Assembly: GCF_000372725.1 (NCBI RefSeq)
Contig: NW_005201176.1
Span: forward strand, 228,560 to 292,559
Origin: Emiliania huxleyi CCMP1516
Lineage: Eukaryota > Haptophyta > Isochrysidales > Noelaerhabdaceae
DNA length: 64,000 nt
Reading direction: 5' to 3'
Made by a program: the position numbers and the translations under genes. Of this stretch, positions 30,636 through 40,778 are shown in pieces. Each line of letters begins with the position of its first letter. Within the stretch, counting starts at the first letter, position 1. The notes beneath the pieces are model-generated. The model was not told where the DNA came from. It did no database searches and worked only from the letters and a program-made list of their open reading frames with translations.

Positions 30636-31103
30636 ATGGTCAACGACGACTATGCCGAGGCGGCGCGTGACAGGCTCGAGGCGCTGACGGAGTGGCACGT
30701 GCAGAACACGCATCAGTCCTTGGCCGCTGACATCGCGCCCTGGACTGTGACGGACCACTCCTTTGGACGGAGGTGGAGCTCCTTGGACGCCGAAGCCGAG
30801 CTCGCGGACCTCGAGGCGAGTGCGCCCCTGGGAGTAGCTCGACCGTCATCGCCGCCGACGGCGCCGCGCGCGGTTGGGTTTGGCCGCGGGCGCCCTTCCC
30901 CGGGCGTGTACGCCCCGCCAAGCACACAGGCTTGGAGAGGTGAAGGCGGCTCGCCGCCCGCCGCCCGCTCGCCACCCGTGTTGCTGGCGCCACATCGACC
31001 GCGGCAGCGTTGCCGAGACCAGGACGTGGCTCAGCTCTTCATCACGAGCGGAAGCACGAGCCCCCGCGGCGAACGAGCTGCAACCAGGCGTTCTAGCGTG
31101 TAG
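30636..31103 (+). CDS. Hypothetical protein (155 aa)
   Basis: From MVNDDYAEAARDRLEALTEW the first 65 residues are helical and acidic with good codon use; the rest is Pro/Arg/Ser-rich and probably disordered. No family is recognised. The frame is open further upstream, but the 5' extension is low-complexity. Confidence 0.45.
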   Translation: MVNDDYAEAARDRLEALTEWHVQNTHQSLAADIAPWTVTDHSFGRRWSSLDAEAELADLEASAPLGVARPSSPPTAPRAVGFGRGRPSPGVYAPPSTQAWRGEGGSPPAARSPPVLLAPHRPRQRCRDQDVAQLFITSGSTSPRGERAATRRSSV

Positions 31104-31213
31104 AGTGGTGGGGCGTGGAGCCTGACCCGCACCCGGTCTCGTGAGGTGTTTACCCCAACCACCAAAAATCCCCAAACCGCCGTTCCCCCGGGCGGGCCTG
31201 ACTGCTGTGGAGA

Positions 31214-31377
31214 CAAGGTAAGGTAAGGTAAGGTAAACTTCTCCACACACACGCGAGGTGGTGGGGCAAGGGGGGGCAACCCTCGCGTCTCCACGTCTAA
31301 CGACAGGAGCCCCACGGCATTCAAAGTGCAAGGCCCGGTGCGCGTGGGTGAGCGGTGTGTGTGTGTGTCGTGTGCGT

Positions 31378-31467
<90 letters not shown>
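31214..31467 (+). repeat. Dispersed repeat R4, copy 1, with GT microsatellite
   Basis: About 140 nt starting with AAGGTA units and AAACTTCTCCACACACAC are repeated at 32330 with very few differences. Both copies run directly into a GT dinucleotide tract (31355-31467 here). Confidence 0.85.
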
Positions 31468-31468
<1 letters not shown>

Positions 31469-31887
31469 ACGTCACTGCATCCTCTGCCGGTTCCTCCCGT
31501 CGCCTCTTCTTTGTTCGAATGTTTTTCAATCCATCCTTCACGAAGCCCTCCCATGTGGCTAGCGTTCTTTGCGAATGTCTCGAGATGGCCAGCAGGCGCT
31601 GTCTGCTCGCGGCCTCGCTGTGCGGGCCGCTCGTCCTCCTCGCCCTTCTTTCGTCCTCCCGTCCCTCCCCTCCACCATGGCCTCCTCGGCACTTCTTTCT
31701 CCATCCGCCTCGCCCTGCCTTTTCGTGTCGTGCCGTTCGCCCTCCATTCGGTGACTTCCATGGCACAGCGTGTCATGACACGATCGTCCCTAACCCTATC
31801 TCCCTGACCCTGTCTGCATTCTCACTCTTTGCATACCTTGGTACGTAAATAACACTGTCTGATAGGGGACCGGTCGCGTTACTCTCG

Positions 31888-32456
31888 CTAAATACGCGCG
31901 CGTGCTGCCCCACTCTCAGTCTCACCACACGAGGGCGTCCGGCCGATCATTGCCAAGCACGGCTGGCAACCGCGGTCGGCGTCGCTCCCCCGCACAACCG
32001 CCCCCCCGCCGACTCGCTCGAGGAGGAGCACCGACACCACTGCCGCGCCGGCAAAACCGCCCGCGAGCAGGCTCAGCGGCCCGACGAAACGCCACTTTCC
32101 GTCGGGGTCCTCGGCGTCGGGGATGCCGTCACCGTCCGAATCGACGGAGCGGAGCACCTATGACGAATTCACAACTACTGCTCCGTCAACGGTGACTGGT
32201 ACCGCCGTTCCGAGTCGACGGAGCGTGCACCCCGAGCAGCATCGTGATCGTGATTTGCATGAGGATGAAGAGAGTCTCGATTGTGCCGTATGCCGTGCCC
32301 AGTCGGTCGCTTGGCACCCACCCTAGAGCAAGGTAAGGTAAACTTCTCCACACACACGAGGTGGTGGGGCAAGGGGGGGCAACCCTCGCGTCTCCACGTC
32401 TAACGACAGGAGCCCCACGGCATTTAAAGTGCAAGGCCCGGTGCGCGTGGGTGAGC

Positions 32457-32507
<51 letters not shown>

Positions 32508-35500
32508 CCTAGAGCATCCACAGCTGACGTTGGCTCTCCTCTCCTCTCCCCTCCTCTCCCCTCCTCTCCCCTCCTCTCACTCCACTCCTCTCCTCTCTCC
32601 GCTTCTCTCCCCTCCTCTCCCTCTCCCTCTCCTCTCCTCTCCTCTCCTCTCACCAGTCTCCTCTCCTCTCCTCTCCTCTCCCCTCCTCTCTCCTCTTCTC
32701 CTCTCTCCTCTCCTCCCCTCTCCTCTCAGAGTCTTCCGTTCCCCTCGCCCACAGCCGCCCATGTTTGCCCCTGTGATTGTCTGTGTGTGATCAGATGCTC
32801 CATCCATTGGCCGAGATTGGCCGAGATCCGTGTCCCCATCTCGGCCGCCGAAACCGCCGCCCGCCCGACGGCTTGCGCGCGGCAGCAGCGCGAGCGGAAC
32901 CACGGGAGCGCCAACCTCGAGGAGGGAGAGCGCGAAGAGCTCGGCGTGCACGCTGCCGTGGCTGCGCACCTGCAGCAGCAGCACGGGCCTCACTCTCATT
33001 GGCGGCCGGGCTGTGCCGATGGGGGGGGGGGCTGGGGGCGGTAAGCCGTCATCGCCCGGCGCTGCTTCCAGCTCCGCGGCGATGACGCTAAGAGACACAC
33101 ATATCGTGTAGTCTCGGTGGATCTCGGCGGATCTCGGAGAGATCTCGCGCCCTGAGCAGCAGCACGGCCACCGCGACCGCGCTCGCCACTGGCGTCGCCA
33201 CCAGCAGCGCGCGCAGCCCGTTGAGCGAGCGCGAGGAGAGCATGAGCAGCCTAGGTAGGTAGGTAGGTAGGTAGGTGTTACCTCACACTGCCTGGGCAGA
33301 GACAAGGAGGGCCCCCGCACACACGAACCCACACATACAGAGAGAGGGACGAGTGCACGCATTGGGCATCAGAGAGCCATAAGTGTCTGTTGTTGTTTGG
33401 CTCCCTCGGGTTGCGGTGAGCTTGTGCAAGAATCGCCAATCACCGCGGAATACGAGGGGCTACGACATGAGCGAACGCAGTTGAACACGGCCGAATGCGG
33501 TTGAAGACGCGTCCTCTCGAGCGCTACTAGGAAGACGAGACGGCGTATTCCGCTTCTAGGACGAGCAGCGGCAGCAGCGCGATGGCACACCTCGAGCCGT
33601 GAACGGTGTGGACGGGGCTCGAGGGTGGTGGCGGCGTCGGCGGCGGTGAGGGGGGTGGTGGTGGCGGCGATGGAGGCGGTGGCGTGGGAGGTGGGGGTGA
33701 GGTGACGAGATTGCGTGTTCCGCTTCTAGGACGAGCAGCGGCAGTAGCGCGATGGCGACGAGGTCGTTCGAAGCGAGGAGCGCGCCCGCGCTCCGGGTCG
33801 AGAGACTGCCCATGCTCGCCGCGAGCTGCACGCGCACCTACCGTGGATTCACGCCTCACCCGTACGTCCCTGAGACGTTTGGTGCTCGCCGCGAGCTGCG
33901 CGCGCGCACGGAGTGGTATGCGTGAAGCGTCCCAACCTGCAGCACAACCGGCTGCTGTGAGCAGCGTCTCTTCACACCTCGAGCCGTGAACAGGTGCCCA
34001 ACCTCGAGCGCGCGCCACAGCCCGATCAGGAGTACGGCGACACTCTGCCCCTCCAGCCACTCGCCTGTTCACAGCTCGAGGTGTGAAGAGACGCCGTTCA
34101 CAGCCGTGCCGCTCCCCCCCTCTAGCCACTCGCCTGTTCACAGCTCGAGGTGTGAAGACGTCATCCGTTGCGACTGCTGCAGCGACTGCAGCAGCGAGGC
34201 CGCGCCGGCAGCACCGCCCGCAGCCGGGTCGCGCGAGCCGTGGCCTCGCCCCGCCCCGCAGAGCACCTTCGAGGCGCAGTCTCGTGTACTCTCGTGCAGT
34301 CTCGTGTACTCTCGTGCAATCTCGTGCAATCTCGTGGACTCTCGCCCCGCCGCGCAGAGCACCTTCGAGGCGCGGTGCGCGTGAGCAGCGCCTCTTCACA
34401 CATCTCGCCGTGGAGCTGAGTTCGCCCTCTCAGAGCACCTTGCCTTCTCGCGGCGTCGAGTCCACCTCAGGCAGATCGCCGCCGCCGCCCTCTCCCGCCG
34501 CCGGACGGTGCAACACGGAAAGGGCTGCGCCTGGGAGAAGGAATCGGAGGCTGAGCCATCAGGCAGAGGCGCGGAGACGCCAGCGGGTCCAACAGCTGCG
34601 CCCGAGCAGACGGCGATGGCGTGGGGGGCGAGGAGGAGGAGCTGCAGGGAGAGCAACGGCGCGACGCCGAGCGCGCCTGACAGAGGAACATGTCCGCCTC
34701 TAGCGCCGTCTCGGAGGGCGGGCCACGCTCACGCCCCTCCCCTCACACCACCACCACCACCGCACACACCACCGCACACACCACCGCTCACGCCCCTCCC
34801 CTCACACCACCACCACCACCGCACACACCACCGCACACACCACAGCTCACGCCCCTCCCCTCACACCACCACCAACAGTCACAGTACCAAGCAACAGTCA
34901 CTCTCGAGGACGTGTCCGGGTACTCTCGAGGGGAGTGGCAATCTGGGGCTCTCAGCGCGCCTTCGCCGAGCAAAATGGGAACTGCCCACGACATCAGCGA
35001 GCCCATTCCGTGCTTGGCGACCACCAGCGCGCCAAAGCCAGCCGCCGCGTTCCTGCCGCAGACGCGGCCGACCAGCGAGAACTCGGCGATCGTGATGCCC
35101 GCGCGGCAGGCGGACGAGGCGACCAGGCCGGCGAGTATGGCGGCGGCGGCGGCGGGGCTGTTCCTGGCGCCGAGCGCGAGCAGCCCGCAGGCGGTGAGGC
35201 CCGAGCCGACCAGTTCGCCGAGCGGAGCGCCAACTAGGACAAGCGCCGCCCTCGTGTCCCACAGCCGCCCCCACGCGAGAGGCGTGACGATACCGAGAGC
35301 CACGGGCGTGATGGTGAGCGCCGAATAGCAAACCGGGGAGAGGCCGAGCGCCTCGAGCGACTTCTCGCTCGGCACGAGCGCCTCCTTGGACGCGTGCACG
35401 CCGGTGCCCAGGAGCACAGCGAGGAGTGTGCAGAGGTACGGCCAGCTACCGGCCCGGCGGCCGTCACTGCTGCTGGCGAAGAGCGTGTACGGCGTGTCGG

Positions 35501-35528
35501 AGAGTGCAGCAGAGCCTCGCGGCTCCAT
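31888..35528 (-). CDS. MFS-type transporter-like gene, many exons (boundaries approximate)
   Basis: The first exon, from the ATG at 35528, codes for about five TM helices (WPYLCTLLAVLLGTGVHASK, VGSGLTACGLLALGARNSP, GFGALVVAKHGMGSLMSWAV), like the N-terminal half of a major facilitator. Further minus-strand exon-like segments carry single hydrophobic helices: about 34560-34660 (LLSLQLLLLAPHAIAVCSG), 34000-34060 (SVAVLLIGLWRALEVG), 33720-33837 (LVAIALLPLLVLEAEHAI), 33130-33250 (ALLVATPVASAVAVAVLLL), 32830-33080, and 31970-32157. The last has DSDGDGIPDAEDPDG, a thrombospondin-type-3-like acidic motif, before a final TM. Linking all of these in one gene is inference from order and strand. The introns hold many repeats. 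The substrate is unknown. Confidence 0.45.
32330..32504 (+). repeat. Dispersed repeat R4, copy 2, with GT microsatellite
   Basis: Matches 31214-31360 and likewise runs into a GT tract (32458-32504). Confidence 0.85.
32525..32735. repeat. Pyrimidine tract (CTCCTCTCCC units)
   Basis: About 210 nt of almost pure C and T on the plus strand, made of variants of CCTCTCCCCT. It lies in what would be an intron of the MFS-like gene. Confidence 0.85.
33545..33758. repeat. Duplicated 40-nt exon end in the MFS-like gene
   Basis: TTCCGCTTCTAGGACGAGCA then GCGGCAGCAGCGCGATGGC occurs at about 33548-33586 and, with one difference, at 33720-33758. On the minus strand both encode IALLPLLVLEAE. Between them lies a GGTGGCGGC-type low-complexity stretch. 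Confidence 0.8.
34245..34373. repeat. 33-nt direct repeats around a 10-nt array
   Basis: The 33-nt sequence ending GCAGAGCACCTTCGAGGCGC is found at 34245-34277 and 34341-34373 with one mismatch. The interval is six or seven copies of a TCTCGTGNNN unit. Confidence 0.8.
34731..34880. repeat. 58-nt tandem repeat (2.5 copies)
   Basis: The unit contains TCACGCCCCTCCCCTCACAC followed by CCACCA and CACACCACCG runs. It sits after the first exon of the MFS-like gene. Confidence 0.85.
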
Positions 35529-35627
35529 TGCCGACGGTGTTCTGAGAGTGCCTGGGCGAAAGATAAAAACACGGCTCGACCGCACGACACTGAGCACGGG
35601 TTGCTCCCTAGGGTTTTAGGTATATTG

Positions 35628-35710
35628 TGGGCGACGGCTAGCGCATCACACACCTCTCCTTAAAATCCCTGTGTGGTGGCGGCGTGCCGTCCTCCCATCC
35701 CTCCCTTGGC
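35628..35710 (+). repeat. Dispersed repeat R3, copy 2
   Basis: Begins GTGGGCGACGGCTAGCGCAT and is about 94% identical over 84 nt to 45838-45922. It lies between the MFS-like start and the 3' end of the zinc-ribbon gene. Confidence 0.85.
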
Positions 35711-35839
35711 CTCATCTGAGCACGGGAAAAGGAGGACGAACGGAGAACGGAGAGACTGGGACGATTGTACACGAGCAGGCTTTTCCAGCAGAATGTGCTG
35801 TGTGTGCACAGGTATACAGAATGTGCACACACAGCGGAG

Positions 35840-36667
35840 CTAAAAGCAATCTCGGCAGAACCTGTGCGTGGCTGGGGCGTAAGCGATGCTGACGCCGCAA
35901 TCATCGCAAGTGCGGCCTCCCCTGCGCCCACCTCGCCCATCGCCGCCGTTGCGTCCGCCGCCGGACCAACAGTCAATACATAACCGGTGGCTGGCTGGCC
36001 TGTCAGAGATGTCGTAGCTGCACGACTCGCACCGTCGTCCGCGCGCGCCGCCGCCACTACGTCCGCCGCCGCCACTGCCACCAGACCAACACTGATAACA
36101 CAACGAATGGTTTGCTGGCCTGTCAGAGATATCGTCGTCGCAGGAATCGCACCGACGTCCGCGTCCGCATCCGCTGCGTCCGCCTCCACTGCGTCCGCCG
36201 CCGCTGCGTCCGCCACCGCCGCCGCCGCCGTCGCCGCCACCGCCGCCACCGACCGCGATCCTGCGCTCAGCGTTCCGCATCCCTTCCGTCATCGCGGTCT
36301 TCGTCACCACGATGTTCGCGCGAAGGCAGGCACCCGCGCCCTGCATCCTTTCAGGGTTGTCGTGCCGATTGCAAGGCCTACATATGGGCGCGATGAAGCA
36401 ACCCTCGCCTCTAATCCACACGTGGCCGCCCACCTCGGCCTGGTTGGGGCAGCCGTGGAACGAGCACCGCCCTCGCCTTCGCCCGGTCGCTTCCTCCGCG
36501 TCTCGGAGCCATGATCCGCTCTCAGCTTGAGCGTCCGAGCTTCCGTCCATGTTCCACGCTTCGACGGCTCCATCGAAGGAGACGGTCTCCTCCTCGTCTT
36601 CATCGTCCTCCCCCTCCTCTTCCTCGTGGTCGTCCATCGCACCACGCCGCCGTCTCGACGACATCAA
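35840..36667 (-). CDS. Triple zinc-ribbon protein (275 aa)
   Basis: After an acidic N terminus (EEEEGEDDEDEEE), residues near the middle form a Cys/His cluster (CSFHGCPNQAEVGGHVW then PICRPCNRH), a zinc-binding layout seen in many algal and viral proteins. The C-terminal half has three near-copies of a C-x2-C...C-x2-C ribbon: CDSCDDDISDRP to CYQCW, CESCSYDISDRP to CIDCW, and CDDCGVSIAYAP to CRDCF, separated by Gly-rich linkers. The frame is intact and intronless. The function is unknown; binding nucleic acid or protein is inference. The ATG at 36637 is a possible alternative start. Confidence 0.65.
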   Translation of the reverse strand: MMSSRRRRGAMDDHEEEEGEDDEDEEETVSFDGAVEAWNMDGSSDAQAESGSWLRDAEEATGRRRGRCSFHGCPNQAEVGGHVWIRGEGCFIAPICRPCNRHDNPERMQGAGACLRANIVVTKTAMTEGMRNAERRIAVGGGGGGDGGGGGGGRSGGGRSGGGRSGCGRGRRCDSCDDDISDRPANHSLCYQCWSGGSGGGGRSGGGARGRRCESCSYDISDRPASHRLCIDCWSGGGRNGGDGRGGRRGGRTCDDCGVSIAYAPATHRFCRDCF

Positions 36668-36954
36668 GAAGGATCTGCAGGCTGGGCCTCAGAAAGAGCG
36701 TCTCGCAAGGGCCGACAAACAGGGCAGAAGGCAAGCCGGACTGAGCCCCGCACATATCCCCGTTCACAGTTGAACTAATTCTCGTACACTGTTATACTAA
36801 TGCGCCAGTCCCGTGCCCAGTGTCGTGCTGCTTTGAGTTCTTCATTGCTCGGAATGGCCGCAACAATCCGGCGGGTTGTTCGAGCAGCCTGGTTTCGTGG
36901 CGATCGGTTTGTCTCTCGGCACCGCCCAACGGGCGTCGTCCGCAACCACCAGCC

Positions 36955-39620
36955 ATGCTGAAGGCCTGCGTCCACTCTGCGTCGCTCGGCGCCTGGGAGG
37001 ATTGGTTTAGCTGGCCTGACTCCTACGTCATCGTCAAGCGCTGCAGCGGAGGCGTCTGCTACGAGCATTGCCGTTCCAGCACGATCTCGAACGACCGCAC
37101 GCCGCGCTGGTCTCCGCCCTTCTGCTGTGAATTCAACGCGAACGTGCGCCCGTAGCGATTGTCCGACCGAGCCACTGGGATGGCCCTCCGACGCCGCACG
37201 GCTTGCGCTTCTTATCCGCCCCGCCCTGGCCTCCACAGGTCGGTGACTTTGCCGGATTCTACTTGTGGGACGACGACTCGTCCTCCTCGGACGACTTCTC
37301 CGGCGTCGCCACTGTACGCCTCACGGACGTCACTCCCACGCCCACGTCGATCCCGCTCGGTGGCGGCCCTGGAGAATCGGTGGTCGTCAGCACGCAGTGG
37401 ATGCACCCTCCTTCACCACCACCGTCGCCGGCTCCGCCGTCGCCACCGCCGCCTTCGCCCGGCCCACCACCAACGTCGCCGACCCCGCTGCCGCCCTCGC
37501 CCGGCCCACCACCACCGTCGCCGGCGTCGCCACCACCGCCACCGCCGCCGCCGCCATTTCCACCACCGTCTCCGCCGCCGCCGCCGCCGCCCTCGCCTGA
37601 CCCAGCACCGCCACCACCCCCTCCCTCGCCCGGCCCGCTCTCGCCACCGCCGCCAATGTGCGACGCGCCGCTCGACCTGGTGCTCATCCTCGACCGCTCG
37701 GCATCGATGGCCGACTCGTGGCCGGCTTCGCCTGCGGGCACCGAAGCCGCAGTCCGCAGCTTCGCCGGCTCCCTCGTCAATCACTTCCTCGTCGGCCCCG
37801 ACGCGGCGCAAATCGGGCTCATCTACTTCTCCGACACCGCCGCTGTCGTCGCGCCTCTCGGCTCGAGCGAGGTCGAGCTGCTCAGCGAGATCGAGTCGTA
37901 CGACCCGCAGTGCGACGTCGGGTGCGACGACACCTGCTGGCATGCCCACGATGGCCAATGCGACGATGGCGGCAGCGGGTCAAGCTTCTCCGTGTGCGGC
38001 CTTGGCCGGGACTGCGAAGACTGCGGTTCTCGCTACTGCCTCTCGGCGACGTCCTCCGGCGGCACCAACATGGTGGACGCGCTCGCGCTGGCCAAGGACT
38101 CCCTAGACCTGGCCCGCGAGGCGCAGAACGAGGCGACGGGCAACCCGAGGCGCGGCGCAGTCGTCATGCTCACCGACGGGTCCAACCAGCCCGACTATGG
38201 CGGCGACGAGCAGGCCATCGCACAGGCTGGCCAGCTCAAGGCCGCCGGCTACCTCGTCGTCGCCGCCGGCTTTGGCGAGGCCGACGCGAATGTCCTGGGC
38301 GCGATGGCCTCGCGTCCGCTAGAGGAGCATGCCTTTGTCGAGGCAAGCGCGGCGGACGTCGCGTCGGCAGTTCTCCCTTTCCTCTGCGAGAGTCTTACGA
38401 GCCCCGCGCCGCCGCCGGCCCCACGCCTTCCGCCTTCGCCCGCCCCGCCGCCTCCGTCCCAGCAGCCGTCGCCGCCGCCACCACCGCCGTCGCCTCCGCC
38501 GCCGTTACCACCACCGTCTCCGCCAGACCCGTCTCCACCGGCGCCGCTCCCGCCACCGGCGCCGGCGCTCCCACCCGTGACCACGCTTCGCGTTGAGGTT
38601 GGCGTCATGACGCCTCTGCCAAAGGTTCCGTCCCGGCGCCAGCTCGCCGACGCCGTGGCGCTCGATGGCGAGCTGTCAACGATCTACGCGGCGATCGTGG
38701 CGGCGACGGCTCCTGACATGGTGCACACGCTTACGCTCACCGGCATCACACCGCCCGAGACCTCGCCCGGCTGGACCAACATCACCATCGCGCTCACGTT
38801 CGTTACCGAGGAGCAAGGCGCGCTGCTCCTCGCAACCGTCAGCGCTCCAGACTACCCCGCAGCGCTCGAGAGGGCGGCAGGCGCTGCGCCAGGAAGCTTC
38901 CAAGTGTGGTCCCTTCCGCCTGGCCCGCCGGCCCCGCCTCTGTCGCCGCCACTACCTTCGCCTCCTCCGTCGCCGGCGCCTCCTCCGTCGCCGGCGCCTC
39001 CTCCGTCGCCGGCGCCTCCTCCGTCGCCGGCGCCTCCTCCGTCGCCATCGCCTCCTCCGTCGCCATCGCCGCCTCCTCCGTCGCCATCGCCGCCACCGTC
39101 GCCATCGCCGCCACCGTCGCCATCGCCGCCACCGTCGCCGGCGCCGGCGCCGTCGCCGGCGCCTCCTCCGTCGCCATCGCCGCCACCATCGCCGGCACCA
39201 AGTTCGCCCGCGGGCCCGGCTGGGAATGGCGAAGTCTTCTTGTCGTCGAACGGCCCAAGCGCTTCGTCGTCTCGCATGGCCACGGGGGCCGTGGCGATCG
39301 CCGCCGCTTCTGCGGCCTCAGCGTTTCTTGCGATCGGCGCGCTCTGCGTCTGGCGCCGCCGCCGGAATGTCCAAGCAAGTGAGGGCGTTTCGCACACGCC
39401 CAATGGACGCGTTGCGGAGCGCCGCCGCACGGCAGCGGTTCCGACCGAAGACGTTGCCAAGGACATCGCGGTCGTCTCGGCGCTTGCCATTGACACTGCT
39501 CGGGGCATCGACCCGCCCTCCTTTGCCACCGTCGTTCGAGGCAGCGGCCCCGCACCGAGACCGACAGCTGCCGCCGACGTGGCGCCTCCGATGGCCGTGC
39601 ATGGTCGTCGGAGCGTGTGA
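36955..39620 (+). CDS. Cell-surface protein: C2 domain, vWA domain with LNR-like insert, Pro-rich stalks, TM
   Basis: Exon 1 (about 36955-37143) and the start of exon 2 (37239-39620) form a C2-like fold: ASLGAWEDWFSWPDSYVIV, RTPRWSPPF, FAGFYLWDDDSSSSDDFSG. A Pro/Ser stalk follows, then a von Willebrand A domain with MIDAS residues DRSAS, a GGTNM threonine and MLTDGSN. Inside the vWA a Cys-rich insert (CDDTCWHAHDGQCDDG) resembles a Notch/LNR module. A second Pro stalk, a compact domain (about 38580-38900), a long SPPP/PAPPPSP array, a TM helix (VAIAAASAASAFLAIGALCVW) and a cytoplasmic tail complete it. A signal peptide must lie in an unrecognised 5' exon. The intron 37144-37238 is GT-AG, phase 0. 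It looks like a pherophorin-type wall or adhesion protein anchored in the plasma membrane. Confidence 0.75.
38960..39200 (+). repeat. CCGTCGCC-type minisatellite coding the Pro-rich stalk
   Basis: Tandem units such as CCTCCTCCGTCGCCGGCG and CCGCCACCGTCGCCATCG encode the SPPPSP array of the surface protein. Confidence 0.85.
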
Positions 39621-40607
39621 TGCGCCAAGGTCGTCGACCCTCCCGCGCGCCTCGCCAACGGGCGAGCTCAATCTCCGCGAGGGAGAGCTGGCCTAGTACG
39701 TTACGCCGCGCGATCAGAAATACCTGACGCCGCGCAGCCAGGGAAAAGGGGGGAGCGAGGCGAGGCGGACTCTTCCGGCGCAGCGGCGCAGCGGTGCGGG
39801 GGCGCGGGGATGCACCATTGACGTGACCCAGGGGGGGAGGGGTGAATGATCTCGTGCGGGAGGTGCGCCAACGGGCGCTTGACTAGGATGTGGCGAGCCG
39901 GGCTAGGTCTATATGCCGCTGCTTACGGCTTTAGGGGGTGTACAGCATGTGCGAGTGTCGATTGCAGTGTGTAACAAGGAGAGCAGGAATCGCAATCAAT
40001 GGTGGAGCAGAGCGACGGGCGGATGTGGGATGAGAACATCAGAATCAGAAACAAAGAATGGCCGACAGTCCGGAGATTGAGAGCTAACGTAGGCGTGGCC
40101 GTGGGACACTCACCGTCCCAGTCCCACAACGTGTGAGTGAGTGAGTGAGTATTCTTGATACGAAACCACGACGACACACACCAGTCGACTCGCATCGGTT
40201 GCCTCCATGAACGGCGGAGCTATTCTCGCGCCCACACACACACACATGAGTCGACAAACAAGTCTCTCTCTCTCATGAGTCGTGATTTCTTGTTGGTTAA
40301 TAAAAATCTCACACACACACACACACACTCTAACACTCACACGTAATTTGGGGCCTGGAGCCCTGTTCACGCGCGCGCGAGACGTGCAGACAGGGTTGCC
40401 AGGTGAGAGCGAATGGCGCGGTTCACGCCTCGCACAACAGAGAGAGAGATGCGCTCTGCATGGTGGGACATAAAAGAGAGCGAGTACTTGGGCGAGTAGG
40501 CCGTGCGGTCAACGCTGCCGCGCGCGACTTTGTTTGCGCGCGAGGCGGCGCAGCTTGAGAACGGCGGTGTCTCTCTCACACACTCACATTATTAACAACG
40601 AAGGCGG
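39621..40607. other. Intergenic stretch with repeats
   Basis: No gene is recognised. It holds GTGA and CA microsatellites (about 40134-40150, 40311-40330), repeat R6 copy 2 (40331-40375) and leads into R1 copy 2. Confidence 0.55.
40331..40375 (+). repeat. Dispersed repeat R6, copy 2
   Basis: Contains ACACTCACACGTAATTTGGG then GCCTGGAGCCCTG; matches the minus strand of 19550-19594. Confidence 0.7.
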
Positions 40608-40682
40608 GAACTAGCCGGGGCAGTCGGAGAAGGGGCAACTCCGTGCACTGACGGCCGGCCGTCAGAAAACACGCCTGCGTGG
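40608..40682 (+). repeat. Dispersed repeat R1, copy 2
   Basis: Matches 15277-15351 with four differences and lies about 100 nt before the CCDC40 start. Confidence 0.85.
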
Positions 40683-40778
40683 ATCGCGTCACACCTCTCC
40701 CACCCACCTCGAGAGCTCAAAAAAAACGGCCAGCGCTGGCCGTTTCCTGGTGCAAAGCGGGCGGGTCTCTTCGCACAG

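Noticed and set aside
31355-31467. Poly Cys-Val reading frames
   Set aside because: Translation of a GT microsatellite.
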